Positions 26,652 to 36,104 of a DNA stretch of 52,931 nt are shown one piece after another (the stretch's first letter is position 1; each line of letters opens with the position of its first letter). This DNA comes from Roseomonas sp. (GTDB lineage Bacteria; Pseudomonadota; Alphaproteobacteria; Acetobacterales; Acetobacteraceae): assembly GCA_020249435.1 (NCBI GenBank), contig JADCFQ010000033.1, positions 1 through 52,931 of the forward strand, in the 5' to 3' direction. The notes beneath the pieces were generated by a model. The model worked only from the letters and a program-made list of their open reading frames with translations. It was not told the origin of the DNA and did no database searches. The position numbers were made by a program, and so were the translations under genes.

Positions 26652-28580
26652 TTACCGAGGCCCCGCCGCCACTGTCCCTTCCGGCGCATGGGCAAATTCC
26701 GGCACAAGCCGCGCCAATTGCTGCAGAGCGAGTCGTGAATTCCCTGCCCGCCCCGCCGCCGCCATATCGTCAATCGCACGCCCCACCAGGGCTGCATCCG
26801 CTGTACGGGGTGTCGCCACCAAAAGCCCCGGAAAGGCGGTTGGGCGCGGTGGTTCCTGGCCGTGGAACAATTCCTCATAAAGCCGCTCACCAGGGCGCAA
26901 ACCGGTGAAGCGGATTTCCACATCCTCATCCGGGCGCAGCCCCGCCAGCCGGATCATGCGCCGCGCCAGATCCACAATCTTCACCGGCTGGCCCATATCC
27001 AAAACGAAAATACCGCCTTCGGCCAATTCCGGCGGCTGATCGGCGGGATCGGTCGTGCCAACCACACTCGCCTGCAACACCAGCCCAACCGCTTCACGCA
27101 CGGTCATGAAATAGCGCCGCATATCGGGATGCGTCACCGTCAAAGGCCCGCCGCGCTCCAATTGCCGACGGAATAGAGGCACCACGCTGCCGGTCGAGCC
27201 AAGCACATTGCCGAACCGCACCGTGATGCAGCGCATCCCCGCCCGGCCATGGCGCGCTTCGCGGTCAAGCGCCTGGCAATACATCTCAGCAAGGCGTTTT
27301 GACGCCCCCATCACCGATGTCGGGTTGACTGCCTTGTCGGTCGAGATGAACACCATCGCCGCGGTGCCAACCGAACGCGCTGCCTCCGCCACCACGCGCG
27401 TGCCAAAGGCATTGGTCAGCACACCCTCCAGCGGATCATTTTCCACCATCGGCACATGCTTGAGCGCCGCCGCGTGGAAGACCAATTCGGGCTTGATGTC
27501 TTCAAATAAGCGCCTGATCCGCGCCTCATCACGCACATCCGCCAACACGGCGCGGCGCGGCACATCCGGGTGTTTTTCCCGCAATTCCAAATCAATTTCA
27601 TAAAGCAGAAACTCACCGTGATCGAGCAAGACCAGCATCGCGGGACCAAGCGCTGCCACCTGCCGAGCCAATTCTCCGCCAATCGTGCCACCTGCCCCCG
27701 TCACCAGCACGCGCCTGCCTTGCACCAGCCGCGCCATGCCTTCGCGGTCCAACGGCACTTGCGGGCGATCGAGCAAATCCTCAATCGAAATCGGGCGCAA
27801 TTCCACGCGGCGCGTCGCTTCACTGCCCGCCGGATCAAGCCTGGTTGGTGCTGGTGCGCGACGCAGCGGCACGCCATGGCGATCGGCGGCATCCAGCAGC
27901 GCCTCCAGCGCCGGGCCTTCGATGTCAGGGCCAGACAAGACAATCAGCCCCGGCAGCCGCCCTTCGGCGCGCAGCCGATCCAACACGGCATCCGCTTCTT
28001 CGACGGTGCCCAGGATCAAATGCCCCTGCATGCGCCGCCCGGCCTGACGCGCCCGGAGCGATAGAATGCCAATCACCCGATACGGCGCGCGGCGATCACG
28101 TTCCAGCGCGCGAATGAAAAGATCAGTGCCCTCTGCCGCACCCACCAAAAGCACCCCTTGCGCATCAGCCGCCGCCTCACCGGCATGGCGCGTTGCCTGC
28201 ACCAGGGCCAGCACCCGCGCGCCGATCAGTAGCGCACCCAGCAGCAGCGCATGGATCAGCGGAAAGGCCGCATTGGCCGGCTGCCACCCGCCGAGTATTT
28301 GCCCACCCAGCCAAAACAGCAGCGCGCCACCCACAGCCGCGCCCGCCACCGCGAGCAAATCGCGTAAGCCCACAAAGCGCCAATATTGCTGCGGCAGCCG
28401 CAACACTGCCCCGGCTGCGAGCAAGGCCAGCACCGCGCCGGGTGCGGCCACCACCCACCAGGCCCCGCTTGGCCAATGGCGCGGCGCAATGGCCCAAACC
28501 GCCAGCACCAGCGCCAGCAGCGCAAGCAGGCCATCAAGGGCCAGATTCAGCAGAATCCGGTTGGAAGGGCGACGGGTCAC
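26652..28580 (-). CDS. Membrane-anchored UDP-sugar 4,6-dehydratase (CapD/FlaA1/PglF/WbpM family)
   Basis: 642 residues from a GTG preceded by GGAAGGGAG. Four or so hydrophobic spans occupy residues 8-130. A CoA-binding-like Rossmann region follows (144-240). The catalytic SDR domain has GAGGTIG (295-301), AALKHVPMVE, STDKAVNP (413-420) and the MGASK motif (424-428), where Met replaces the usual catalytic Tyr, as normal in this family. It converts UDP-GlcNAc-type sugars to 4-keto-6-deoxy sugars. It is the last gene of the nine-gene polysaccharide operon and pairs with the DegT aminotransferase to make a UDP-4-amino-4,6-dideoxy sugar. Confidence 0.93.
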   Translation of the reverse strand: MTRRPSNRILLNLALDGLLALLALVLAVWAIAPRHWPSGAWWVVAAPGAVLALLAAGAVLRLPQQYWRFVGLRDLLAVAGAAVGGALLFWLGGQILGGWQPANAAFPLIHALLLGALLIGARVLALVQATRHAGEAAADAQGVLLVGAAEGTDLFIRALERDRRAPYRVIGILSLRARQAGRRMQGHLILGTVEEADAVLDRLRAEGRLPGLIVLSGPDIEGPALEALLDAADRHGVPLRRAPAPTRLDPAGSEATRRVELRPISIEDLLDRPQVPLDREGMARLVQGRRVLVTGAGGTIGGELARQVAALGPAMLVLLDHGEFLLYEIDLELREKHPDVPRRAVLADVRDEARIRRLFEDIKPELVFHAAALKHVPMVENDPLEGVLTNAFGTRVVAEAARSVGTAAMVFISTDKAVNPTSVMGASKRLAEMYCQALDREARHGRAGMRCITVRFGNVLGSTGSVVPLFRRQLERGGPLTVTHPDMRRYFMTVREAVGLVLQASVVGTTDPADQPPELAEGGIFVLDMGQPVKIVDLARRMIRLAGLRPDEDVEIRFTGLRPGERLYEELFHGQEPPRPTAFPGLLVATPRTADAALVGRAIDDMAAAGRAGNSRLALQQLARLVPEFAHAPEGTVAAGPR

Positions 28581-28620
28581 ACTCCCTTCCTAGCGCAGAA
28601 CTGCCCCCGTTGGAATCGCT

Positions 28621-29802
28621 TCACTTCACCCCGGCCATGGGGCGCATCATGAAGCCCGTCAGCCGACCGTAAAGTGCCACAAGCCGCGCGGCCTCCCCCG
28701 CCCAGGAGAAATGCGCGAGCGCGGCCCTTCGCCCCGCCTGCCCCAAGGCGCTGCGCCGCACCGGGTCCGCCAGGCGCGCGACCTCTGCCGCAATGGCCGC
28801 TGGATCGGCGGTATCCACCAGGGCGCCGCAGGCAGCGTCTTCGATCACGGCGGCCACTTCCTTGGCTTCGGCGGGCGCAATCACCGGCAGGCCGGCCAGC
28901 ATGGCGTCGAATAGCTTATGCGGCAGCGCCAGGCGGTGATTTTCCGCCCCCGGCTGGAACAGGATCAGCGCAATGTCGCAGCGCGCAGCGGCGGCCAAAG
29001 CGGCCTCATGCGGCAACCAGCCCAAGGACGTAATCCGCGCCGTCAGGCCAAGCGCTTCGGTCCGCGCCCAGAAGCCTTGCTCACCATCATCGGTAAAGCG
29101 GCCAATCAGGCAAAGCCTGGTTTCGGGCGGGCAAAGTGCCAGCGCTTCCAGCATATGCAGCGCACCACGCGCGCGGCTGAGCGCGCCCAGATGCACCAGT
29201 GTCAGGGGCCCAGGCACATGGGCGCGCGGCAGCACGTCACCAAGCGCGTAATTCCGCGCCTTGACCACGCGCCCTTCTCCGCCAAAGGGGGCGCCGAGGC
29301 CATCCTTCGCCACCACCACTGCATCGGCAGCGCGCCCCATTGCCCAGCAGGCACCATGCAGCAGGCGGCGCAAAACTGGCCGCACAAAGGCCGGCGCCCT
29401 GCCATCCAACCGCGATGGGTAATGTTCATGCACATCCAGAATGACGCGCGCACCGGTCCACCACCCCGCCAATAGCGCCGCCGCCCAGGCATCGGGCTCC
29501 GAGGCATGGATCACCTCTGCCCGCTGCCGCGCCGCGCGAAGCGCCAAGCGCGGAATGCCAAACACCCGGCGCCAAGCGCCAAGCCGTACTGGGAAGGTGC
29601 TGATCGAAACGCCGGCGACCATCACGGGCGCGCCGCCCGCAGCAGGGGCAGGGCATAGATGCGTGACCGCATAGCCAGCCTCAGCCAGGCAGGCGCCTTC
29701 CTTCATCACCACACGAATATCGGCGGGCGGATGCGCGGCGGAAAGCAACAGGACTTTCGGGCGCGCCAACCAAACCGGCGTCAAGCCACCATCGCGCGGC
29801 AT
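28621..29802 (-). CDS. Glycosyltransferase, GT-B fold (family 4 type)
   Basis: 393 residues from the ATG at 29802, overlapping the wecB stop by 22 bases. The frame is open to 29865 but within wecB. The acceptor domain contains LDVHEHYPS. The donor domain contains LVHLGALSRARG and the C-terminal E-x-x-x segment LPHKLFDAMLAGLPVIAP, typical of GT4 enzymes. It likely adds one sugar to the undecaprenyl-linked repeat unit. Linkage and sugar are unknown. Confidence 0.85.
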   Translation of the reverse strand: MPRDGGLTPVWLARPKVLLLSAAHPPADIRVVMKEGACLAEAGYAVTHLCPAPAAGGAPVMVAGVSISTFPVRLGAWRRVFGIPRLALRAARQRAEVIHASEPDAWAAALLAGWWTGARVILDVHEHYPSRLDGRAPAFVRPVLRRLLHGACWAMGRAADAVVVAKDGLGAPFGGEGRVVKARNYALGDVLPRAHVPGPLTLVHLGALSRARGALHMLEALALCPPETRLCLIGRFTDDGEQGFWARTEALGLTARITSLGWLPHEAALAAAARCDIALILFQPGAENHRLALPHKLFDAMLAGLPVIAPAEAKEVAAVIEDAACGALVDTADPAAIAAEVARLADPVRRSALGQAGRRAALAHFSWAGEAARLVALYGRLTGFMMRPMAGVK

Positions 29803-30887
29803 TCCTCGCCTTCCAGCAAAACCTGCAAATGCTCCCGCATGCGCAACCCTGCCCGCCCATCCCAAAGCGGGATGGGGCGCATGGGCCGCGCCGCAGTCTT
29901 CAAAATCTCGGTAACACGCTCCGGCAATTCCTCGGGCGAGGTCAGCCTATTCATGCCGGCAGAAATGGTGATCGGCCTTTCCGTCGCCCCGCGCAGCGTA
30001 AGGCAAGGCAGGCCAAGTGCCGTCGCTTCTTCCTGCACGCCGCCGCTATCGGTCGCGACCAGCCGCGCGCGGCAGAGCAGGGACAGAAACTCAAGATAGC
30101 CAAGCGGTGGCATAATGCGCACCCCGGTGGGCGGCACGAAACCAAAGGATTTCATTTGCGCCGCAGCGCGCGGATGAATGGGCCAAACCAGCGGCAGATG
30201 CCGCGCAGCGGCCGTCAACCCATCCAGCAGCGCAATCAACCGCTCTGGCTTATCCACATTGCCGGCGCGATGCAGCGTCACCATCCCATACCCCCCGCGC
30301 GAAAGCCCGCGCGGCAGGCGCTTCGCGCGCGCTGCCGCCAAATGGCGCAGCTGCGTATCCACCATGGCATTGCCCACCGCGCGCACTGCCGCTGCCGCAT
30401 GGCCCTCCTGGCGCAGCCGCGCCGCTGTCGCCTCATCCGGTGCCCATAAAAAATCGGAGATTGCATCAATCGCGCGGCGATTGATTTCTTCCGGCATATC
30501 ACGCTCACCAGACCGCAGCCCGGCTTCCAGATGGATCACCCGAATACCGAGCTTGCGTGCCGCAAGGGCCGCCGCCAGCGCGCCATCCACATCGCCCGCC
30601 ACCACCACCGCGGCAGGCCGGCGCGCTTTCCAGACGGTTTCGCAGGCGATCATGGAACGCCCCGTCAGCACCGCATGGCTGCCGCCTGAAATGCCAAGCG
30701 CAATATCCGGCGCGGGCAGGCCCAGATCGGCAAAATGCACACCGAACATGGCCGGGTCCTCATGCTGGCCGGTATGGACCAGTACGGGTTTGCAGAATTC
30801 CGGCCCCTCGGCCAGCGCATGCCAAAGCGCGGCGAGTTTCGGCAAATTGGGCCTTGCGGCGGCAACAAGATGGAGCTCGGGCAGCAT
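29781..30887 (-). CDS. wecB: UDP-N-acetylglucosamine 2-epimerase (non-hydrolysing)
   Basis: 368 residues. HTGQH (38-42), EAGLRSG (121-127), PEEINR (132-137), the C-terminal TDSGGVQEE and RGATERP motifs define the non-hydrolysing UDP-GlcNAc 2-epimerase family that makes UDP-ManNAc. The usual GDTTS/GDVNS motif reads GDVDG (98-102) and the N-terminal GTRPE motif reads AARPN. These variations are seen in WbpI-like relatives acting on modified sugars. The start lies 2 bases after the previous gene in the operon. The exact substrate (UDP-GlcNAc or a derivative) is uncertain. Confidence 0.88.
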   Translation of the reverse strand: MLPELHLVAAARPNLPKLAALWHALAEGPEFCKPVLVHTGQHEDPAMFGVHFADLGLPAPDIALGISGGSHAVLTGRSMIACETVWKARRPAAVVVAGDVDGALAAALAARKLGIRVIHLEAGLRSGERDMPEEINRRAIDAISDFLWAPDEATAARLRQEGHAAAAVRAVGNAMVDTQLRHLAAARAKRLPRGLSRGGYGMVTLHRAGNVDKPERLIALLDGLTAAARHLPLVWPIHPRAAAQMKSFGFVPPTGVRIMPPLGYLEFLSLLCRARLVATDSGGVQEEATALGLPCLTLRGATERPITISAGMNRLTSPEELPERVTEILKTAARPMRPIPLWDGRAGLRMREHLQVLLEGEECRAMVA

Positions 30888-30889
30888 GA

Positions 30890-32149
30890 TCAGCCCCTTC
30901 CTGACATGGCGAAATGCGCTGGCTTCCCGAGCGCGGTCTGAGCGATTGGAATGGCCTCCACCAGCGCGGCAAAGCGTGCGGCCAGCAGGCGTCGGTCATG
31001 CTTACGCACCGCAAGGCTGCGCGCCGCCGCCCCCATGGCCGCGCGCCGCGCGGGGTCTTCCACCAGGCTGACCAACGCCGCTGCCAGGCCAGCCGCATCG
31101 TCAGGTGCCACGGCCATGCCCGCACCACCTTCGGTCAAAAGCCGCGCGGCGTCGCCTGGGACATTACTGATCACAAGCCGGCCAGCCGCGAGGCCATCCA
31201 TCAGCTTATTGGGCGCGGTCCAGCCAGCGAAGGCCGGGCAATCGGCCAGGATATGCAGCACGATTTGGCTGCCAGCGAAAAGCCCGGCCACGTCCCGCTT
31301 CGGCAATGGCGGCAGAAAGGTAATATTGGGCAGGCCAGCAGCTTCGCGCATCAGAGCGGTTTTCTCCGCCCCCTCACCTGCCAGCAGGATACGAAGCCTG
31401 GTTTCGCCCCGGGCCGCCAAAAGCCGTGCTGCTTCCACCACAACACCAAGCCCATTCGCGCGCCCATGGGCGCCGGCATAAAGCGCCAGCACCTCCCAGG
31501 GGGCGGCCTCTGGCGGGCGCCAGGGGGCGATATGGGGGCCGAAAAGATCAAGATCACAGCCATTGCCAATCACCTGCACCCTGGCGGGATCGGCACCACG
31601 CGCGCGGGCGGTCTCGGCCATGCCCTCCGAAAGCGCCACCACTGCCGCTGCGCGGCGACAGGCGAAATTGGCGAGCATTTCCATGATTGGCGCGATCGGC
31701 GCCGGCAGCACACCCATGGCGCGCGGCAATTCCGGCCAGGGGTCGCGGATTTCGAAAACAAACGGAATGCCTCGTAATGCCTTGGCGCATAACGCCGGCA
31801 GCGCCACCGTGAGCGGGGTTGACGAAGCAATCACCAGATCAGGCTTTTCCCGCAAGGCAAGCCGCGCCGCCTTAGCCGCATAGCGCAAGAACGCTGCGCT
31901 GCGGGCCGCCATCCCCATGGCATTGGCGTAGGTAATGTCCCATTCCACCACCTGAAACCCGGCAACGCGCCCTTCCCGCCTTCCCTTGCGGAAGGGGCCA
32001 GAAAGCCCGGTCTCCGCCCCCTCATAGCGCCCGGTTGCCAGCGTCACGCGGTGGCCGCGCGCAGCAAGGGCGCGGGCGAAGGCGAAGCTACGTGTGGCCG
32101 TGCTGCCGGCGGGCGTGCTGAAATGCTGGTGCAAATAGAGGATATGCAT
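30890..32149 (-). CDS. Glycosyltransferase family 4 (WbuB/L-fucosamine-transferase-like)
   Basis: 419 residues from ATG 32149. The N-terminus MHILYLHQHFSTPAGSTATR is the hallmark of the WbuB-type GT4 group, members of which transfer N-acetyl-fucosamine-like sugars to lipid carriers. EIRDPWPELPRAMG and the donor-site segment APNKLMDGLAAGRLVISN are further marks. It follows the DegT aminotransferase by 5 bases and precedes wecB by 2. It probably adds the second sugar of the repeat, consistent with a 6-deoxy-amino sugar supplied by this operon. Confidence 0.87.
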   Translation of the reverse strand: MHILYLHQHFSTPAGSTATRSFAFARALAARGHRVTLATGRYEGAETGLSGPFRKGRREGRVAGFQVVEWDITYANAMGMAARSAAFLRYAAKAARLALREKPDLVIASSTPLTVALPALCAKALRGIPFVFEIRDPWPELPRAMGVLPAPIAPIMEMLANFACRRAAAVVALSEGMAETARARGADPARVQVIGNGCDLDLFGPHIAPWRPPEAAPWEVLALYAGAHGRANGLGVVVEAARLLAARGETRLRILLAGEGAEKTALMREAAGLPNITFLPPLPKRDVAGLFAGSQIVLHILADCPAFAGWTAPNKLMDGLAAGRLVISNVPGDAARLLTEGGAGMAVAPDDAAGLAAALVSLVEDPARRAAMGAAARSLAVRKHDRRLLAARFAALVEAIPIAQTALGKPAHFAMSGRG

Positions 32150-32154
32150 GGGCG

Positions 32155-33345
32155 TCAGCCGCGCGCCGCGGCACGAATGGCGCGGATCACCCGATCCTGC
32201 GCGGCGGTCGTCATGCCGCTGCCGGATGGCAGGCAAAGCCCCTGCGCAAATAGCGCTTCCGCCACGGCGCCACCCACGCGGGGCGCATCGCGAAACACCG
32301 GCTGCAGATGCATGGGCTTGAAGGCCGGGCGGGTTTCAATCCCCTCGGCGGCCAGCAAGCGGCGCAGCGCATCTGCGTCCAGGCCGAAGGCTTCCGGTTC
32401 TATGAGCATGGCGGTCAACCAGCGTGAGGACTGGCCCCAAGGCGCTTCCGGCATGAAGGCAATGCCCGGTACATCCTCAAGCGCTTCCTGATAGCGGACG
32501 AAGATCGCCCGACGCTGCGCCACGCGATCGCCAAGCTTCGCCAACTGCGCGAACCCCACCGCCGCCATCAAGGACGACATGCCAAAGGAATAGCCGGTGC
32601 TGGCATGTTCATAATGCGGCGCCGGGGATCTCGCCTGATCGGCGAGGCTGCGGGCATGCGCCATCAGCCCTGGATCATCGGAAGCCAGCGCCCCGCCCCC
32701 GCCAGCGGTAATAATCTTATTGCCATTGAAGGAAAACGCCGCCAGCCGCGCGCCACGCCCGGCAGACAGCCCCGACTGAGTGGCACCCAGCCCCTCCGCG
32801 CTGTCGGATATCAGCGCCACACCGTATCCAGCGCAAAGCGAGGCAATGGCCCGCAAAGCGGCACATTGGCCATAGATATCCACCGCCACCACCACCTTGG
32901 GCAGCCTGCCCTGCCGCGCAGCCTGCCAGAGCTCCGCTGCCAACAATGCTGGGTCAAGCGTCCAACTTTCGGGGCAGGCATCCAGGAAGCGAGGCCGGGC
33001 GCCCATCTGCACGGCCGGTGCCACGGAGGCGATGAAGGTAAAGCTTGGCGCCCAAACCTCATCCCCCGGACCAATTTCCAGCACCCGAAAGGCGAGGGTC
33101 AGCGCCGCGGTGCCGGATGCCACGGCCAGCACATGGGCAAAGCCGGTGGCCTCGGCAAAGGCGGCCTCAAAGGCGCGTGGTGCAGGACCAGCAGGGGCCA
33201 GCCAGCCAGAGGCAAGGCTCGCTTCCAGCACGGCGATCTCCCGCCCGGTGAGATGAGGTGGCGAAAGCAGGATGGGTGCGGCCAACTCCTGCGCTGGCCG
33301 GGGCGGCTGGGGCAACGGCCGGGCGATTTGGACGGAAGAGAGCAT
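32155..33345 (-). CDS. DegT/DnrJ/EryC1/StrS family PLP-dependent sugar aminotransferase
   Basis: 396 residues from the ATG at 33345, eight bases after a GGGGG ribosome site that overlaps the previous stop. ATG 33351 and an earlier in-frame start at 33387 are less likely. SGTAALTL (78-85), the PLP-ring Asp181 in ISDSAEGLGA and the Schiff-base Lys210 in SFNGNKI are present. With the 4,6-dehydratase of the same operon it should make a UDP-4-amino-4,6-dideoxy-hexose, as PglE does after PglF. A PglD-type acetyltransferase is not present. Confidence 0.9.
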   Translation of the reverse strand: MLSSVQIARPLPQPPRPAQELAAPILLSPPHLTGREIAVLEASLASGWLAPAGPAPRAFEAAFAEATGFAHVLAVASGTAALTLAFRVLEIGPGDEVWAPSFTFIASVAPAVQMGARPRFLDACPESWTLDPALLAAELWQAARQGRLPKVVVAVDIYGQCAALRAIASLCAGYGVALISDSAEGLGATQSGLSAGRGARLAAFSFNGNKIITAGGGGALASDDPGLMAHARSLADQARSPAPHYEHASTGYSFGMSSLMAAVGFAQLAKLGDRVAQRRAIFVRYQEALEDVPGIAFMPEAPWGQSSRWLTAMLIEPEAFGLDADALRRLLAAEGIETRPAFKPMHLQPVFRDAPRVGGAVAEALFAQGLCLPSGSGMTTAAQDRVIRAIRAAARG

Positions 33346-33350
33346 AACCA

Positions 33351-33980
33351 TCACCCCCAGCCCCCGGTGACTGGCGGCGGCGCGCATATAATGAGGCTTT
33401 CATCAAGCCGCGCCGAGGTCGCATGGCCCGGCATGGTCGCGCCATCGCCGCGCAGCAGCAGGGCGCAGCAGGCCAAGATAAGCCTGAGGTCTGTCATAAA
33501 ATCAGCATCTTGCCGGGCATATTGCACATCGAAACCCAGCCGATGCGCCCAAGGCAGGGCGTTGCGCCCGCGCGCCTGGGCCAGCCCAAACAGGCCGGGC
33601 CCGACCCTGAGCCGCTCAGCCTCGGTGGCACTGAACAAGGGCGTATAGTCACAGGGCAAGGGGCGCGGTCCCACCAGACTCATCTCACCGCGCAAGACAT
33701 TGACCAATTGCGGCAATTCATCGAGCCCGCTGGCCCGGAGCCAGCGCCCGAAGCGGCCAAGCCGTGCCGCATCCGGCCCAGAACCTGCGCGCATGGAACG
33801 GAATTTGAGCAGCGTGAAGGGCGCGCCATGCCGCCCGGCGCGGCGCTGGCGAAACAGGATGGGCCGGCCCAGGGCGAGCAGCACCGCAAATGCCAAAAGC
33901 GCCAAAACCGGCGCGCCCAATACCAGCACCAGCGCCGCCACGCCGCGATCAAACGCCGCCTTACCCCAAAGCGCGTACAT
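33351..33980 (-). CDS. Bacterial sugar transferase, small polyprenyl-phosphate phosphoglycosyl transferase (PglC-like)
   Basis: 209 residues from ATG 33980, overlapping the ligase gene end by 20 bases. It has a single N-terminal hydrophobic re-entrant segment (about residues 10-35) and then LLKFRSM, SGLDELPQLVNVLRGEMSLVG and GPRPLP, the core of the monotopic phosphoglycosyl transferase family. The DE pair in GLDELPQ is the catalytic dyad region. It starts the repeat unit by moving a phosphosugar from UDP-sugar to undecaprenyl phosphate. The short, PglC-like form fits a UDP-diamino or amino-deoxy sugar donor. Confidence 0.92.
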   Translation of the reverse strand: MYALWGKAAFDRGVAALVLVLGAPVLALLAFAVLLALGRPILFRQRRAGRHGAPFTLLKFRSMRAGSGPDAARLGRFGRWLRASGLDELPQLVNVLRGEMSLVGPRPLPCDYTPLFSATEAERLRVGPGLFGLAQARGRNALPWAHRLGFDVQYARQDADFMTDLRLILACCALLLRGDGATMPGHATSARLDESLIICAPPPVTGGWG

Positions 33981-35226
33981 GCCCTGCCCCCCTGATCGGC
34001 GCCCGCGCCGTAACGCCAATCCCAAGCGCCAGACCCAGCGCCAGCCAGGCCATGCGATTGCCGAGATCGGTTGAAACCTGCAGCGTCACCGCCATCGGCA
34101 GACACAGCATCAAAAGCCGCGCGACCCGCCAGGATGGCGCGCTGCGCCCAAGCCGCCAGAACACAAGGGCCGCCCCACCAAAGGCAATCAGCCAAAGGGC
34201 AAGACCAGGCAGCCCGGCCTCCACCAGCGCTTCGATGGCAAGATTATGCGGATGCCGCCCGCGCCACTCGCCAAACCCTGCCGCCAGGCTGAAGCCACCC
34301 GTACCCAGGCCAAAGGGCATCGCCAGACCTGCGAGGCGCAGCGCCTCCTCCCAGAGCGGTCCTCGGCCGGAGCTTTCCAGCATATTGGGCGCGAGGATAC
34401 GTTCCAGGGCGCGGATGGTTTGGCTGGGCTCGACCCCCAGGAAGGCCAGCCCAGCGCCACCAAGCCCAAGCAAAAAAAGCAGCCAAAGCGCTGCCAGCCC
34501 GGGTTTGTGCTGCCTAAGCAGGATCAGCACCGGCCCGGAAGCAAGGCAGAGCGCTAGCGCCACAAGCGCAGCCCGCCCGCCGGGCAAAAGCGCGCCAAGC
34601 GTCAGGGCAAGGGCCGCGCCCAGCCAGAACAGCGCCAAGAATACGCTACGCGCTTCCGCCAAGTGCACCGCCGCCAAGGCCGAAGCCGTTGCGATGGCAA
34701 GGCCCGTCACCTGATAGGCGATGCGCCATTTTTCCACATCCATGCCGGGCAGCCCACCCAGCACAACGCTGCCTTCTGCCAGATTGGCCGCGAGGCTTGC
34801 CGCCACCGCCGCCCCCGCACCAAATACGCCCACGCAAAAGCCGCGCAGGGCTGCGCCATCCCCCGCGACGGTCAGCCCGGCCAGCAGCATGATCGGCCCA
34901 AGCAGGGTGATTTCCGGCAGCTTGGCCGCCAGCACGGCGCCAGAGGCTGACCAGCAGCCGGCCAGAACCAACCAGAGCCAAAGCGCCCCAATCGCCGCCA
35001 ATGGCAGGCCGATCTCGGGCGCAATCTCCCAGCCACGCGTCATGGCGCAAAGCATCAGCAAGGGCAGCGCCAGCGCGGCACTCAATATTGTAAAATCAAT
35101 AGATAAGGCGCCGATCTGGGGGATGGATTTCAGGGCGCCCGCAAAATGCAACAGCGCCGTGACCGCCCCGGTCAGCCATGCCAGAGCATCCATTGGCGGC
35201 GCAAGCTGTGCCTCCTCCGCCCGCAT
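33961..35226 (-). CDS. O-antigen ligase / Wzy-type polymerase family membrane protein
   Basis: 421 residues from ATG 35226, two bases after the Wzz-like stop. About ten to twelve hydrophobic spans are visible. The diagnostic large periplasmic loop motif HPHNLAIEALVEAGLPG of the WaaL/Wzy family (PF04932 type) occurs about two thirds along, preceded by the SSGRGPLWEEAL segment. Members either polymerise lipid-linked repeats or ligate glycans. With a chain-length regulator directly upstream, a polymerase role is more likely. Confidence 0.88.
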   Translation of the reverse strand: MRAEEAQLAPPMDALAWLTGAVTALLHFAGALKSIPQIGALSIDFTILSAALALPLLMLCAMTRGWEIAPEIGLPLAAIGALWLWLVLAGCWSASGAVLAAKLPEITLLGPIMLLAGLTVAGDGAALRGFCVGVFGAGAAVAASLAANLAEGSVVLGGLPGMDVEKWRIAYQVTGLAIATASALAAVHLAEARSVFLALFWLGAALALTLGALLPGGRAALVALALCLASGPVLILLRQHKPGLAALWLLFLLGLGGAGLAFLGVEPSQTIRALERILAPNMLESSGRGPLWEEALRLAGLAMPFGLGTGGFSLAAGFGEWRGRHPHNLAIEALVEAGLPGLALWLIAFGGAALVFWRLGRSAPSWRVARLLMLCLPMAVTLQVSTDLGNRMAWLALGLALGIGVTARAPIRGAGHVRALG

Positions 35227-35228
35227 CC

Positions 35229-36104
35229 TCAATCCCCCTGCATGGCAGGCCGGCGCGTCACCAGGGCCGCATCGCGGAAGGCACTTCGCGCCAGGATCAG
35301 CCCCGCCGCGCCCATCAGCACCGCAAGCGGCGCCACCAACAGCCAAAGCCCCAACAAAAGCGGCAGATTGGGGCGGGATGGGCGTGCCTCCACCATCGGT
35401 ACCGCGATCAACCGGGCCGCCACTGCCTCATCCGCCGCCACCACCAGCCCGGCGCGTTGCTGCTGTGCCAAAAGATCGTAAAGGCTATTGCGCAGGAAAA
35501 TATCGCTTTCGCCGGAAAGCCGTGCCTCCAAGGCCGCAACCCGGCGCGCGGCCTGATCGGCAAGATCAGCGCGCACCTTGGCCTCGGCATAATTATGCAG
35601 GCTGATCAGGGCTTGCAGCGCCAAGCCAGGGTCGGCGTGGGTTAATTCAAGGCTCCAGGTAATGCTGCCAAGGTTCTGACTTACCGACATATATCGTTCA
35701 AGCCACGCCAGCACATCATCCGCATCCAGCGTGCGATTGAGGCCCAATGACGCCCGCAGCCCCGCAAGCGGCGAGTCCTGACGGGTGCGCTCCAGGGCCT
35801 GCAACAAGGGGGTTTCGGTGGTGAGCATGCGCGCTGCCTCGGGCGAGCGCAGCGCGGCCAGGTAGATGGCGAAATTGCCGCCAGGGCGGGTATCCAGCCC
35901 CTGACCCTGCCAAGATGACTGAGGCGAAAGCAGCGCGGAGACGGCGAAGGACGTGGTCTCAGCCGGCGCCACCTGGGCGCGCGCCACATGGCCGCGCGGC
36001 CAAAGCAGGATGGCGGCCGCCCCGCCCACCCATAGCAGCAGCAGGATCAGCGCCAGCCTGGCACGCCAAGCCCAAAGCCCCATCAGCAGCAGCGGCAGCG
36101 GCAT
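35229..36104 (-). CDS. Wzz-like chain-length determinant (polysaccharide co-polymerase) candidate
   Basis: 291 residues. Hydrophobic spans at about residues 15-35 and 243-270 enclose a periplasmic domain with a helical segment near ALEARLSGESDIFLRNSLYD. This is the layout of Wzz/PCP proteins, though similarity is weak. There is no kinase domain. The ATG overlaps the heparinase-like stop (TGATG), and GTG 36107 is also possible. Its location between a polymerase gene and a polysaccharide-degrading enzyme supports a role in setting chain length. It could also be called hypothetical. Confidence 0.62.
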   Translation of the reverse strand: MPLPLLLMGLWAWRARLALILLLLWVGGAAAILLWPRGHVARAQVAPAETTSFAVSALLSPQSSWQGQGLDTRPGGNFAIYLAALRSPEAARMLTTETPLLQALERTRQDSPLAGLRASLGLNRTLDADDVLAWLERYMSVSQNLGSITWSLELTHADPGLALQALISLHNYAEAKVRADLADQAARRVAALEARLSGESDIFLRNSLYDLLAQQQRAGLVVAADEAVAARLIAVPMVEARPSRPNLPLLLGLWLLVAPLAVLMGAAGLILARSAFRDAALVTRRPAMQGD